A stretch of DNA of 31,402 bases, taken from the IMG/VR virus record IMGVR_UViG_3300044844_000923, positions 1-31,402 of that record. One strand, given 5' to 3'. Source of the DNA: a virus. Under the pieces are notes generated by a model that was not told the origin of the DNA, did not search any database, and was given only the letters and a program-made list of their open reading frames with translations. Shown in pieces: positions 20,847-28,187 of this stretch; position 1 is the stretch's first letter, and every line of letters begins with the position of its first letter. A program made the position numbers and the translations under genes.

Positions 20847-23029
20847 GTTTCTACGATAAAATAAAAACGATTGCCAGTACAATGTCTGGTTACAATGTTA
20901 TTGTTGACACTTCAAACGGTGCAAATGTAGAATTTGATAGGTTGGAAATGCCTGCAATTTTAATTCTTATCCAACAATCTGGAACCTACAACACGGCAAA
21001 CTCACATTATAGAGATTCATCAAATGTTAGAATTATTATTTTTAATAAAATACCTCAAGATTTTAAGAGTACTGATATTGATACGATTAAAGAAACTCTA
21101 AAAGAGGATTTAGTAAGATTGCACCACAAGATCAGATACAATTTTGATTTTAAAATAAATTCAATCAATCTTAATTACGATTTAGTTTACGATGAATACG
21201 ATGCTAATTTAATTGGTGTTGTAATGAATGATACCATCAGCGAAAGAGTTGGATTAAATTTAGCTTGCGAAGATTCTGGAGGCGGTGGCGTTGGACCATC
21301 ACCAAGTACATTTTGCGAATTGATTTCTGAATGTGGAACGATTATCACAATGCAGGAATTAATTGAATCATTGCAGGAACAAATTGATAATTTACCAACA
21401 ACTAACGACATAGGTTTAATTAAAATCATTGATTTAGATGGCTTTTTCTTTACTGATTTAGCAACTGCAAATGCTTATGTATCACAATTCACAAATGCGA
21501 CAATAACAGATGAATCTTTTAATGATGGCGTTTATTATTTTACGGTTCCGCAAAACACTGCTTTTGCTAATGCAGGTAATTTTTTAGGTGATGCGATAGG
21601 TCAAGGATTCCCAAATGCTTCAATAGTTGATGAACTTGGATTAATAACATCATTCGGTGATAATTTACTTTATAATAGTAAAGGGAATAATGTTTTAGGA
21701 AACTGTTTATATTATGGAAACCCATTCACAAATACATCTGGAATCAATAAATTGGGAGATATTTTGATGGATGACCCAATTCAAACATTTGCAAATAGTG
21801 CAACAAATAGATTCATTTTAAATGGCAATTTAGGCACAGATGAAACATATAATATATTTGGATTTTTCCAAAGTTCAACAGCAACAATCTTTGTCCCTAA
21901 AGAAAAATACATAAGCAATGCAGGGGGGATAAATGGAAATTTACTTTTTGCAATATCTCAAGGCTGCAATGTTTTTTATGATGGGATTGATAAAGAAGAT
22001 GTAAAAAATAAAGCAACAGATTTCACGGTTTTAGATAATGTTAAATATCCAACAACACAAGCAACAAAGGATTTAGTTGATTATTATGTTCAATCAAATA
22101 TTAAAATTATTGGTGATTGGGACGCATCAAGCGGTTCCTATCCTTTAGCAGATGAAAGCAACACAACACCGTTTATAGCACAATGGGGCGCAACTATAAA
22201 AGCAGGTTGGGCTTTCCGTGTTGGTTACGGTCAAGCAGGAACAGTTGATGGCTTTGACTATGAGAATGGTGATGTTGTTTATGCTTTAGTTGATAGTCCT
22301 ATTGATGATTCTAGTAATTGGGGTGACTTGGACCATAATTTGCAACAAGCAAATGAAAGCATAAGGGGAACTGCAAAAATTGTTACTGCGGTTATTATTG
22401 CAGATGAAACCTCAACAGATGATGAAAGAATCGTTACAACCAAAAAATTATGGTTAAATTTTTGGACTAGAGTTTTAGCAATAGCACATACATTTGCTGC
22501 AAAAATTACTTTTACAACTTCACCTAGATTTGATTCTGTTACTGCATCACAATATTTAAAAGTTGATTCTAATAAAGATTTGACAAGTGTTTATGCAATT
22601 CCTGCAACCGATATCACAGAGGATTCAACACATAGATTTGCAACTGATACAGAAAAAACAGAGTGGAATAATAAAATAAATTTAAGCGCGTTGAGCAATA
22701 TTTTTTCTTCATGCGTAGTAACTGGTTGGTCATCTTATACAAATAGTGTAGTTGAAGTTATTGATTTAGGAAACTGCAGAATGATAAATATACATATTAG
22801 AGGGACGTCTAATAGCACAGTCGCGTCTGTTAAATTTCCGTTTACATATAACGGTACGGCACAATTGTTAAACACTTTAACTGTGACAAATTCTGGAACA
22901 AACGCCAATGGTAAATGGGATGTTTTAGCAGGCTCTGATACTATTGTTTTTTATACATCTATTAATAACGCTGCTTTTACAGCGTCAGGAACTAAAGCAG
23001 TTTTTGCTAGTTTAATTTTACCTAAATAA
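20843..23029 (+). CDS. Neck-like domain fused to receptor-binding tail fibre
   Basis: 728 residues. Residues 1-145 resemble a small neck or tail-terminator protein (I-A-S-T-M-S-G-Y-N-V-I-V-D ... P-A-I-L-I-L-I-Q-Q-S-G ... I-I-I-F-N-K-I-P-Q-D-F). A Gly-rich linker S-G-G-G-G-V-G-P-S-P-S (about 146-156) joins it to a long Asn/Thr/Gly-rich part with fibre-like D-S-T-H-R-F-A-T-D-T-E-K-T-E-W-N (about residues 591-606), a motif common in fibres and stalks. The C-terminal region is beta-rich and may recognise the receptor. The natural alternative is two genes with a missed stop, but no in-frame stop is seen. Confidence 0.6.
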   Translation: MSFYDKIKTIASTMSGYNVIVDTSNGANVEFDRLEMPAILILIQQSGTYNTANSHYRDSSNVRIIIFNKIPQDFKSTDIDTIKETLKEDLVRLHHKIRYNFDFKINSINLNYDLVYDEYDANLIGVVMNDTISERVGLNLACEDSGGGGVGPSPSTFCELISECGTIITMQELIESLQEQIDNLPTTNDIGLIKIIDLDGFFFTDLATANAYVSQFTNATITDESFNDGVYYFTVPQNTAFANAGNFLGDAIGQGFPNASIVDELGLITSFGDNLLYNSKGNNVLGNCLYYGNPFTNTSGINKLGDILMDDPIQTFANSATNRFILNGNLGTDETYNIFGFFQSSTATIFVPKEKYISNAGGINGNLLFAISQGCNVFYDGIDKEDVKNKATDFTVLDNVKYPTTQATKDLVDYYVQSNIKIIGDWDASSGSYPLADESNTTPFIAQWGATIKAGWAFRVGYGQAGTVDGFDYENGDVVYALVDSPIDDSSNWGDLDHNLQQANESIRGTAKIVTAVIIADETSTDDERIVTTKKLWLNFWTRVLAIAHTFAAKITFTTSPRFDSVTASQYLKVDSNKDLTSVYAIPATDITEDSTHRFATDTEKTEWNNKINLSALSNIFSSCVVTGWSSYTNSVVEVIDLGNCRMINIHIRGTSNSTVASVKFPFTYNGTAQLLNTLTVTNSGTNANGKWDVLAGSDTIVFYTSINNAAFTASGTKAVFASLILPK

Positions 23030-23047
23030 TAAAAGATGAATTAATTT

Positions 23048-23359
23048 ATGGCATTTAAGTTTAATGAAATAACTTTTGATTTAAAGGATATAATTCTAAT
23101 CGTTGGATTGGTAGCTGGATATTTTAACTTTAAATCGGAACAGAACGAAAGGTTTGCAGAACTTAAAAAAGAGATAGCACAAATTATTTCCGATAATAAA
23201 TTGCAGGAGGTAAAAGTAAATGCTAGATTTGATGCAATGCTAAATAAACCGACAAGCGAAAAACAAACTGAAAATAAGATGATTCGTTTTGTGGCAATAT
23301 GCAACGATAATAGATTAGAAGTAGTTAAGAAAAAATTGTTTAAATATAAATTAGTGTAA
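23048..23359 (+). CDS. Small membrane protein with coiled coil (103 aa)
   Basis: 103 residues. A hydrophobic segment at about residues 14-26 (L-K-D-I-I-L-I-V-G-L-V-A-G) is followed by a charged helix (E-R-F-A-E-L-K-K-E-I-A-Q-I-I-S) and a basic tail. This layout is seen in small phage membrane proteins next to lysis genes, so it may help holin or spanin function. It lies one base before the endolysin gene. No known family identified. Confidence 0.55.
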   Translation: MAFKFNEITFDLKDIILIVGLVAGYFNFKSEQNERFAELKKEIAQIISDNKLQEVKVNARFDAMLNKPTSEKQTENKMIRFVAICNDNRLEVVKKKLFKYKLV

Positions 23360-23360
23360 T

Positions 23361-23762
23361 ATGGCATCAAGAGATAAAAAAGATTTACGTCCCGAATTGG
23401 TACAAGCTTACGAAAAGGCAGTTGTAAAATATTCTGCTTTATATCCTAATGAGCCTCAACCATTCATTACTTGCACTTACAGAAGTGGTGAGGAACAGAA
23501 TAGGTTGTACAATAGCAAGCCTAAAGTAACCAACGCTAAGGCAGGACAAAGCCCTCACAATTACAACCCTAGCTTTGCTTTTGATATTGGATTTATCGGA
23601 ACTAACAAACAAATGGATTGGACGCCAGTATTATTTGAAAGATTTGCTAATTGTGTAAAGTCAGTTAGCGAGGTGACTGATTGGGGAGGTAATTTTAAAA
23701 GTCTAGTCGATAGACCACATTTCGAACTAAAAAACTGGAAAACTTATTTACCTAAAAAATAA
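23361..23762 (+). CDS. Endolysin, M15-type peptidase
   Basis: 133 residues. T-Y-R-S-G-E-E-Q (39-46), then Q-S-P-H-N-Y-N-P-S-F-A-F-D (His66, Asp75) and D-R-P-H-F-E-L (His120) give the zinc ligands of M15C D-Ala-D-Ala carboxypeptidase or L-alanyl-D-glutamate peptidases. The spacing from His66 to Asp75 is two residues longer than the usual S-x-H-x-x-G-x-A-x-D. It cuts the peptide stem of peptidoglycan at lysis. It has no signal peptide, so it would need the downstream holin (overlap of one base). Confidence 0.9.
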   Translation: MASRDKKDLRPELVQAYEKAVVKYSALYPNEPQPFITCTYRSGEEQNRLYNSKPKVTNAKAGQSPHNYNPSFAFDIGFIGTNKQMDWTPVLFERFANCVKSVSEVTDWGGNFKSLVDRPHFELKNWKTYLPKK

Positions 23763-24028
23763 TGAAAGCTATATTCACAAAATTATTCGCATCACTCGAC
23801 AATCACTCGCTAGGATATTCTGGCAGGAAGTTGACCGCTTTATTTTCAATTCTAATGGGTGCTTACATTACTTGTGCTAAATTACCTATTGATGCTTATT
23901 TGCACGCCCTATATGCTTGGCAGGTGCTTTGTATGTTATGTTTAGGAATTGTGACTGTAGAGCAAATAATTAAGTTTAAAAACGGTAACTCATCGGACAA
24001 ACAAACCTCCGATGAAACCAATACCTAA
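23762..24028 (+). CDS. Holin-like protein
   Basis: 88 residues with two hydrophobic segments at about 24-43 (L-T-A-L-F-S-I-L-M-G-A-Y-I) and 49-70 (A-L-Y-A-W-Q-V-L-C-M-L-C-L-G-I-V), a basic N-terminus and a polar tail (NGNSSDKQTSDETNT). This fits a class II type holin that opens the membrane for the endolysin. Its last 39 bases overlap the 3' end of the minus-strand spanin-like gene. Confidence 0.7.
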   Translation: MKAIFTKLFASLDNHSLGYSGRKLTALFSILMGAYITCAKLPIDAYLHALYAWQVLCMLCLGIVTVEQIIKFKNGNSSDKQTSDETNT

Positions 24029-24571
24029 TCCTATTGCACCTCCTTGGAATAAACCTTTACGGTATTTTCGTTTTCCGTTTTTAATTTCATCACGAATGGT
24101 TTGCTTTAACGCAATCTCATTAGTACTATCAACACTCAGTTGGTAGTTTTTTATATCAATGATATCTTGTTGGTTGTTGGTGACTGAAATTAGGTTTGCA
24201 ATTTGCTTAACCTGGTTGTCAATTATAAATTCATTTGCTGAATCCACTTTTGCACATTGGTTGTATAAGGTTACAAGTGATTTAATGCAGGCAGTATCTG
24301 CTATCAGTAAACTATCATAAACGTAAATCTTTTTGTAAACTACCTTTGATTTAGTTTTGTTCAACTCAAATAAACTATCGCGCAAAGCCTTGTTGTTTTC
24401 CTGTAGGATTTTATTTGCAGAATCTTTATCCTTTACAATTTCATTTAATGGATTAGTATTTTCTATTGGACCTGTAAGATCTTCTGGGTTACGATTGCAA
24501 TATGCAAGTGCGAAAATTATTAGTGCTAAAATGATTGCACCTAAAATTATTTGTTTGGCTTGTTTTTTCAT
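23990..24571 (-). CDS. Spanin-like coiled-coil membrane protein
   Basis: 193 residues on the minus strand. N-terminal basic residues and a hydrophobic anchor (about 8-24, I-I-L-G-A-I-I-L-A-L-I-I-F-A-L-A-Y) precede a long coiled coil with several Asn/Ser positions (residues 45-160). A second hydrophobic Gly-rich stretch at the end (G-L-F-Q-G-G-A-I-G-L-G-I-G-F-I-G-G-L-F) closes it. The arrangement suits a unimolecular spanin or membrane-bridging protein that acts on the outer membrane. The stop overlaps the holin gene on the other strand, so antisense transcription is possible. Confidence 0.5.
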   Translation of the reverse strand: MKKQAKQIILGAIILALIIFALAYCNRNPEDLTGPIENTNPLNEIVKDKDSANKILQENNKALRDSLFELNKTKSKVVYKKIYVYDSLLIADTACIKSLVTLYNQCAKVDSANEFIIDNQVKQIANLISVTNNQQDIIDIKNYQLSVDSTNEIALKQTIRDEIKNGKRKYRKGLFQGGAIGLGIGFIGGLFVR

Positions 24572-24575
24572 AGGG

Positions 24576-24929
24576 TTATATATTGATTAATTGTTTTATC
24601 ATTCTTATAGTAGTATCAGACGTCAACTCATCTGGAACCGTCCTTATTATTCGGAAACCCATAATGGTTGCACTATTGTATTTTTCCATATCCTTTAAAA
24701 ATCCAGTCCCTCTTGTGTGACGGCCTCCAGTCCAAACACCGCCCTCCACTTCCAATGCAAACTTATTTTGCTGCCAGTAGTAGTCGAACCTCCACTTACG
24801 AGTTGGATGGAACTGATACTCAGCAATAGGTAAAGGAATATTATTCTCTTTCAATACCTTTAAAAAGGCGGTCTGACTGGCAATTTTCTTATTTAAAGCT
24901 ATTTGCTGCTTTGGGGTTAGGGCTTTCAC
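24576..24929 (-). CDS. PD-(D/E)XK nuclease (DUF559/VRR-like)
   Basis: 117 residues on the minus strand, GTG start. The core is E-Y-Q-F-H-P-T-R-K-W-R-F-D-Y-Y-W, then F-A-L-E-V-E-G-G-V-W-T-G-G-R-H-T-R-G-T-G-F-L-K-D. Asp49-like R-F-D, E-V-E-G and the following Lys fit D-x(n)-E-x-K nucleases such as those used for Holliday-junction or branch cleavage. It may resolve replication or recombination intermediates before packaging. It is transcribed with the spanin-like gene and diverges from the early genes. Confidence 0.7.
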   Translation of the reverse strand: MKALTPKQQIALNKKIASQTAFLKVLKENNIPLPIAEYQFHPTRKWRFDYYWQQNKFALEVEGGVWTGGRHTRGTGFLKDMEKYNSATIMGFRIIRTVPDELTSDTTIRMIKQLINI

Positions 24930-25040
24930 CCGATAAATGTAAGAAAACTTGTCTATATTTTTACGGCACTTGTCGAAGAAATACCCAAACTCGTCTAATT
25001 TCTAACTTTTATTTAAAATAAAGTATTGGTTATCAAGAAA
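24930..25040. promoter_or_regulatory. Divergent control region
   Basis: About 110 bases without a gene separate the minus-strand nuclease from the plus-strand early genes. On the plus strand TCTATATTTTTACGGC (24952-24967) resembles the two 25-bp late repeats in its TATTTTTAC part. On the minus strand TACATTTA lies just before the nuclease start. Both are possible -7 elements, but neither has a convincing -33 box. Confidence 0.35.
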
Positions 25041-25220
25041 ATGTCTATACATTTGTATATGCAAAACAAGGTAAATAACACGGTAAACATAATAGTAAAA
25101 GTAAGTAAGTACAATGATACACTTACACTAATAAAAGTAGAAAAAGAATTATTCTGGTCCAATGGAAGACCATATACTTTGGAAGACTATGTAATTTTCA
25201 ATGAAAGTAAAAACAAATAA
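25041..25220 (+). CDS. Hypothetical protein (59 aa)
   Basis: I prefer the ATG at 25041 (M-S-I-H-L-Y-M-Q-N) over the upstream TTG at 25026. The 59 residues form a probable small beta-rich protein (N-T-V-N-I-I-V-K-V-S-K-Y-N-D-T-L-T-L-I-K-V). It is the first gene of the plus-strand early cluster. Its stop runs into an A-rich leader that is repeated before the Gp157-like gene. No family recognised. Confidence 0.55.
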   Translation: MSIHLYMQNKVNNTVNIIVKVSKYNDTLTLIKVEKELFWSNGRPYTLEDYVIFNESKNK

Positions 25221-25242
25221 TATAAACCCTAAAAACAAAAAA
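25221..25242 (+). repeat. A-rich leader repeat, copy 1
   Basis: Twenty-two bases, TATAAACCCTAAAAACAAAA followed by AA, stand directly before the ATG at 25244 and are identical to 27671-27692. Looser versions precede several other early genes (for example at 26531, 30464 and 30664). They take the place of a Shine-Dalgarno sequence and fit the A-rich translation leaders of Bacteroidota. Confidence 0.7.
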
Positions 25243-25243
25243 A

Positions 25244-25513
25244 ATGAAACACACGTTTGAAATCACAAAAAAAATCGAGGTAACTTTTCCTCACTACAGA
25301 AATTACGCTTTTTTCTACTACAAAGTATTAGATGAAAAGAGGGAAATCAAAGTACAATACATAAATGATGATTGGAGTAAAAGTGCGGTAATAGGTTACG
25401 ACTCAATAGTACCACAAAACACTTTCGGAAATCAAACCGAAGAAATTACTGCAGAAGAATTTAACGAGGTATTTGCAAATGCTTTAGTATTAATCCAATC
25501 TAAAAACGTATAA
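25244..25513 (+). CDS. Hypothetical early protein (89 aa)
   Basis: 89 residues, beginning M-K-H-T-F-E-I-T-K-K-I-E-V-T-F-P-H-Y-R-N-Y-A-F-F-Y-Y-K-V. Alternating hydrophobic and polar residues suggest beta strands, followed by an acidic helix near the end (T-A-E-E-F-N-E-V-F-A-N-A-L). Function unknown. It has a strong leader match (22-base repeat) and lies in the plus-strand early cluster. Confidence 0.65.
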   Translation: MKHTFEITKKIEVTFPHYRNYAFFYYKVLDEKREIKVQYINDDWSKSAVIGYDSIVPQNTFGNQTEEITAEEFNEVFANALVLIQSKNV

Positions 25514-25517
25514 GACA

Positions 25518-25703
25518 ATGGGAAATATGAGTTACTGCAGATTTCAAAATACCTTTACGGATTTAAGGGACTGCCAGGTTGCGTTGGAAGAAATAGATAA
25601 TGATTTAGACGAACTTTCTCCAGAAGAAAAAAGATATGCCAAGCGCCTTATCGAAATTTGCCGAGAAATAACGCAAGAATTTGATGGAATAGAAATAGAT
25701 TAA
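25518..25703 (+). CDS. Conserved small phage protein (61 aa)
   Basis: 61 residues starting M-G-N-M-S-Y-C-R-F-Q-N-T-F-T-D-L-R-D-C, a start that is very common among small hypothetical proteins of phages and mobile elements. The rest is acidic and helical (E-E-I-D-N-D-L-D-E-L-S-P-E-E-K-R-Y-A-K-R-L-I-E-I-C-R-E-I). The function is unknown; the conserved start suggests a protein-protein interaction partner in early infection. Confidence 0.65.
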   Translation: MGNMSYCRFQNTFTDLRDCQVALEEIDNDLDELSPEEKRYAKRLIEICREITQEFDGIEID

Positions 25704-25723
25704 TAACCTTAAAATATAGAAAA

Positions 25724-26029
25724 ATGGAAAACTCAAAAAAAATAACACTAGCTACTGTTAAAGAATTTATTAAAAAAAATGAAACCGCTTTATTTGTAAA
25801 AAAAGAAAGTTCGTTTGATGGAATGTCCGATATGGTCGAATTCGATAAAGCTGCAGAATTTAAAGCTGCCAGAAAAACTGAAAATCACATTCAATGTACA
25901 TTAGGAATTGATGGGGTTTGGGTTGTTGGAGGTTCGAGAAATTGGTTTAAGAAATTTGAAAACGAAAACTTTATTGGAATTGAAATTAATAATTGTTGTG
26001 GAACATCTTTAATAGGAATAAAAAAATAA
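25724..26029 (+). CDS. Hypothetical early protein (101 aa)
   Basis: 101 residues, with an N-terminal helix, F-V-K-K-E-S-S-F-D-G-M-S-D-M-V-E in the middle, and a beta-rich C-terminus with G-I-D-G-V-W-V-V-G-G-S-R-N-W-F and N-N-C-C-G-T-S-L-I-G-I. The pattern resembles small phage proteins carried in early regions. No family assigned. The leader ATAACCTTAAAATATAGAAA stands before the ATG. Confidence 0.6.
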   Translation: MENSKKITLATVKEFIKKNETALFVKKESSFDGMSDMVEFDKAAEFKAARKTENHIQCTLGIDGVWVVGGSRNWFKKFENENFIGIEINNCCGTSLIGIKK

Positions 26030-26030
26030 A

Positions 26031-26168
26031 ATGGGACAATTAAACATCAGACTTCCGAAAGGAATAGACGAGGCTGCAGTAAAACATAAGTTGAAAACTG
26101 CAGCCGCAAAAAAAGGAGTATCAGCAAATAAACTATTAGTAAATTTTATCCTAAAAACAATCAAATGA
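26031..26168 (+). CDS. Small ribbon-helix-helix-like protein (45 aa)
   Basis: 45 residues. M-G-Q-L-N-I-R-L-P-K-G-I-D-E-A-A-V-K-H-K fits the N-terminal beta strand and first helix of an Arc/MetJ-type DNA-binding domain (N-I-R-L-P), and A-A-A-K-K-G-V-S-A-N-K-L-L-V-N-F-I-L-K fits the second helix. It is the only clear DNA-binding repressor-like protein in the window. The following gene starts inside its stop (ATGA). It may regulate early genes. Confidence 0.65.
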   Translation: MGQLNIRLPKGIDEAAVKHKLKTAAAKKGVSANKLLVNFILKTIK

Positions 26169-26326
26169 GATACCTTATACCTGCAATAGTACTTGGAGTA
26201 CTAGCATACATCGGAACAAAAATATACGCTGAAATGTCAGATAATCAAAAGGAAACATTTTTAAAAGTAATTTTATTCATAACTGGAATACTACTAGGTT
26301 TAATAATCTTCGCTAATAATATCTAA
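26165..26326 (+). CDS. Small two-span membrane protein (53 aa)
   Basis: ATG in the ATGA overlap with the preceding stop. Fifty-three residues with two hydrophobic spans: about 2-18 (R-Y-L-I-P-A-I-V-L-G-V-L-A-Y-I-G) and 33-50 (L-K-V-I-L-F-I-T-G-I-L-L-G-L-I-I-F). A short polar loop with YAEMSDNQKE separates them. It may act on the host membrane, for example as a superinfection-exclusion or anti-defence peptide; this is inference. Confidence 0.6.
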   Translation: MRYLIPAIVLGVLAYIGTKIYAEMSDNQKETFLKVILFITGILLGLIIFANNI

Positions 26327-26327
26327 T

Positions 26328-26525
26328 ATGAAATACACATCAGCCATAGAGTCAAAGGAAATCGAAAGCAGGATATCAATACTGGAAAGATATATCATAA
26401 ATCAAAAGCTTGGTGCAAGATCTAATGAGTTTCTGGAAATGGAACGGTTAACTAGAAAACTTTTAAACGTTACAAAGCCAATCGAAAAATATCCGAACAC
26501 GAATACAAATCAAAATCAATTTTAA
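26328..26525 (+). CDS. Hypothetical early protein (65 aa)
   Basis: 65 residues, helical for the first 45 (I-E-S-K-E-I-E-S-R-I-S-I-L-E-R-Y-I-I-N-Q-K-L-G) and then a polar Asn-rich tail (NTNTNQNQF). No family recognised. One base separates it from the preceding stop. An A-rich leader with repeated ACAAAAA motifs separates it from the SSB gene. Confidence 0.6.
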   Translation: MKYTSAIESKEIESRISILERYIINQKLGARSNEFLEMERLTRKLLNVTKPIEKYPNTNTNQNQF

Positions 26526-26557
26526 TTAATATAAACCAAAAACAAAAAACAAAAACA

Positions 26558-26881
26558 ATGGGAACATTAGCAACAATTTCAATCGACTTGAACAAGTTAG
26601 ACAAATCAAAAATCGTAATGGGTAAAAATGGCAGCCAGTATTACAACCTAAATTTATCGGTAAACGAGAATACCGATAATTATGGAAATAATATCTCAGT
26701 AATGGAACCTCAAACAAAAGAGGAACGCGAGGCAGGAAAACCAAAAACGTATTACGGTAACGGCAAAGTATTTTGGACGGACGGAAAAATAGCAGTCGCT
26801 AAGAAAAATGAAATCCAAAAAAGCCACGAGGCCAACCAAAACAATTTCGCTGCAGGTGCAATGGATGATTTACCTTTCTAA
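26558..26881 (+). CDS. ssb: Single-stranded DNA-binding protein
   Basis: 107 residues. A short OB-like core (I-S-I-D-L-N-K-L-D-K-S-K-I-V ... Y-Y-N-L-N-L-S-V-N-E-N) is followed by a long polar spacer and an acidic tail M-D-D-L-P-F, the hallmark C-terminus by which SSB proteins recruit helicase, primase and recombinases. The position just before the ERF gene and two genes upstream of Gp157 supports a role in replication and single-strand annealing. The OB core is divergent, so the identity rests mainly on tail and context. Confidence 0.75.
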   Translation: MGTLATISIDLNKLDKSKIVMGKNGSQYYNLNLSVNENTDNYGNNISVMEPQTKEEREAGKPKTYYGNGKVFWTDGKIAVAKKNEIQKSHEANQNNFAAGAMDDLPF

Positions 26882-26903
26882 TCAAAACTAAAACGACAAA
26901 ACA

Positions 26904-27512
26904 ATGGAAACGAAACCTAAAAATTTATACCAAAAATTAATGGTAATCCAGAACAAAGTTAATGGATTGGGCAAAGATAAAAGTACTCACTCTTACCAAT
27001 ATGTTACTGGCAGCAAAGTACTATCAGAAATCAAACCTACAATGAATGAACTTGGTTTAATTTTAAAACAAGAAATCCTAAGCATTGAAAACGTAAGGCA
27101 GGATTATAAGGTGAAATCCGGAAGTGAAAAGTCAGAAATCCTAAGCAAAGTGATGATGCAGTTTACTTGGATTGATAGTGAAACTGGAGAAAAAGACGTC
27201 AACAGTTTTGGTGCAAACGGACAGAATGATTGGGATAAAGGTATCGGGTCCGCTTTAACCTATGCTGAAAGATATTTTTTACTAAAGTACTTCCACATAG
27301 CAACTGATGAGGATGATATCGATAACGATGATAGAAAAGCAAAAAACGATGAAACTGCAGCGGTGAAGTCACTAATAAACGAGGCAACCGATTTATCTGA
27401 ATTAATAGTGGTTTGGAATAGCTTAACGGTTTACCAAAAAAACCTGCCTACCGTTAACGACTTTAAAGAAAGTAAAAAATTAGAATTACAATCCAATGAA
27501 AAATCAAATTAA
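26904..27512 (+). CDS. erf: ERF-family single-strand annealing protein
   Basis: 202 residues. The N-terminal M-V-I-Q-N-K-V-N-G-L-G-K-D-K ... Y-Q-Y-V-T-G-S-K-V-L-S-E-I-K-P-T-M-N-E-L-G-L and the later G-S-A-L-T-Y-A-E-R-Y-F-L-L-K-Y-F-H-I-A-T-D-E-D-D match the ERF superfamily (P22 Erf and relatives). It anneals complementary single strands and can circularise or recombine phage DNA. It lies between SSB and Gp157-like genes. The next small gene overlaps its 3' end. Confidence 0.88.
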   Translation: METKPKNLYQKLMVIQNKVNGLGKDKSTHSYQYVTGSKVLSEIKPTMNELGLILKQEILSIENVRQDYKVKSGSEKSEILSKVMMQFTWIDSETGEKDVNSFGANGQNDWDKGIGSALTYAERYFLLKYFHIATDEDDIDNDDRKAKNDETAAVKSLINEATDLSELIVVWNSLTVYQKNLPTVNDFKESKKLELQSNEKSN

Positions 27513-27675
27513 AAAATCAGTAATTGAGCATCTGCAGCGAGTAGGAAAAGCAGAACTATTTAATCCAATAGACTTTAACTATTATTACAGAAAGATTACT
27601 GGAGGCCAAGGCAATTTTAATCCAGAAATCCTGCCAATGGTAATAGCATCACATTTTAAACACAACGAAATATAA
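27496..27675 (+). CDS. Hypothetical protein overlapping ERF (59 aa)
   Basis: 59 residues, with its ATG 17 bases before the ERF stop. The N-terminal helix (M-K-N-Q-I-K-K-S-V-I-E-H-L-Q-R-V-G-K) is followed by an aromatic stretch (F-N-P-I-D-F-N-Y-Y-Y-R-K-I-T-G-G-Q-G-N-F-N-P-E-I-L-P). No family assigned. It is too short for automatic detection but has a good start, a strong overlap with its neighbour and a clean stop inside the 22-base leader. Confidence 0.55.
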   Translation: MKNQIKKSVIEHLQRVGKAELFNPIDFNYYYRKITGGQGNFNPEILPMVIASHFKHNEI

Positions 27676-27692
27676 ACCCTAAAAACAAAAAA
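27671..27692 (+). repeat. A-rich leader repeat, copy 2
   Basis: Identical to 25221-25242. It begins inside the stop codon of the preceding gene and ends two bases before the ATG of the Gp157-like gene at 27695. The exact repetition in two different leaders suggests a functional translation or transcript element rather than drift in A-rich sequence. Confidence 0.7.
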
Positions 27693-27694
27693 CG

Positions 27695-28186
27695 ATGAAC
27701 ATTTATCAAATCGAAAACGAGTACCAATTATTAATCAATGCAATAATTGAAAACGGTGGAGAAATTACCGATGAGCAACAACTACAGTTGGCTATCAACG
27801 AGGAGCAATTACAAACTAAAGCTACCAACTATGCTTTTGTAATTAAGCAAATCAAAGACAGAATAACTGCCAGAAAAATGTATATGGATAAGTTGAAAAA
27901 GGACAATGGTACGGACGAAAATTTAATCGAGAGATTAGAGAATACTATCGAAACTGCAATGAAATTATACGACAAGGAATTAATCCAGACACCTTTTGTA
28001 AAAATCAGTTTCCGTAAAAATCCCGATTCAGTAGTTGTCGAAGATATTAATGCTTTACCTGCAGAGTACAAAAAAGTTGTAGTAATTGAAAGTGCTATCA
28101 AAGATAAAATCAAAGAAGATCTTAAGGCAGGAATTGAAATCAAAGGTTGCAGTTTATCATCTAGTAAATCACTTCAAATTAAATAA
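27695..28186 (+). CDS. Siphovirus Gp157-like protein
   Basis: 163 residues, mainly helical and coiled-coil in the first 100 (E-L-L-I-N-A-I-I-E-N-G-G-E-I-T-D-E-Q-Q-L-Q-L-A-I-N-E). Y-A-F-V-I-K-Q-I-K-D-R-I-T-A-R-K and later F-V-K-I-S-F-R-K-N-P-D-S-V-V-V fit the Gp157 family (Streptococcus phage Sfi type), which is found next to recombination genes. It ends C-S-L-S-S-S-K-S-L-Q-I. It is probably an accessory protein of the ERF/SSB pathway. Confidence 0.8.
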   Translation: MNIYQIENEYQLLINAIIENGGEITDEQQLQLAINEEQLQTKATNYAFVIKQIKDRITARKMYMDKLKKDNGTDENLIERLENTIETAMKLYDKELIQTPFVKISFRKNPDSVVVEDINALPAEYKKVVVIESAIKDKIKEDLKAGIEIKGCSLSSSKSLQIK

Positions 28187-28187
28187 T

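Noticed and set aside
15889-23029. Diversity-generating retroelement acting on the fibre gene
   Set aside because: There is no reverse transcriptase gene and I saw no template/variable repeat pair in or near the fibre gene.
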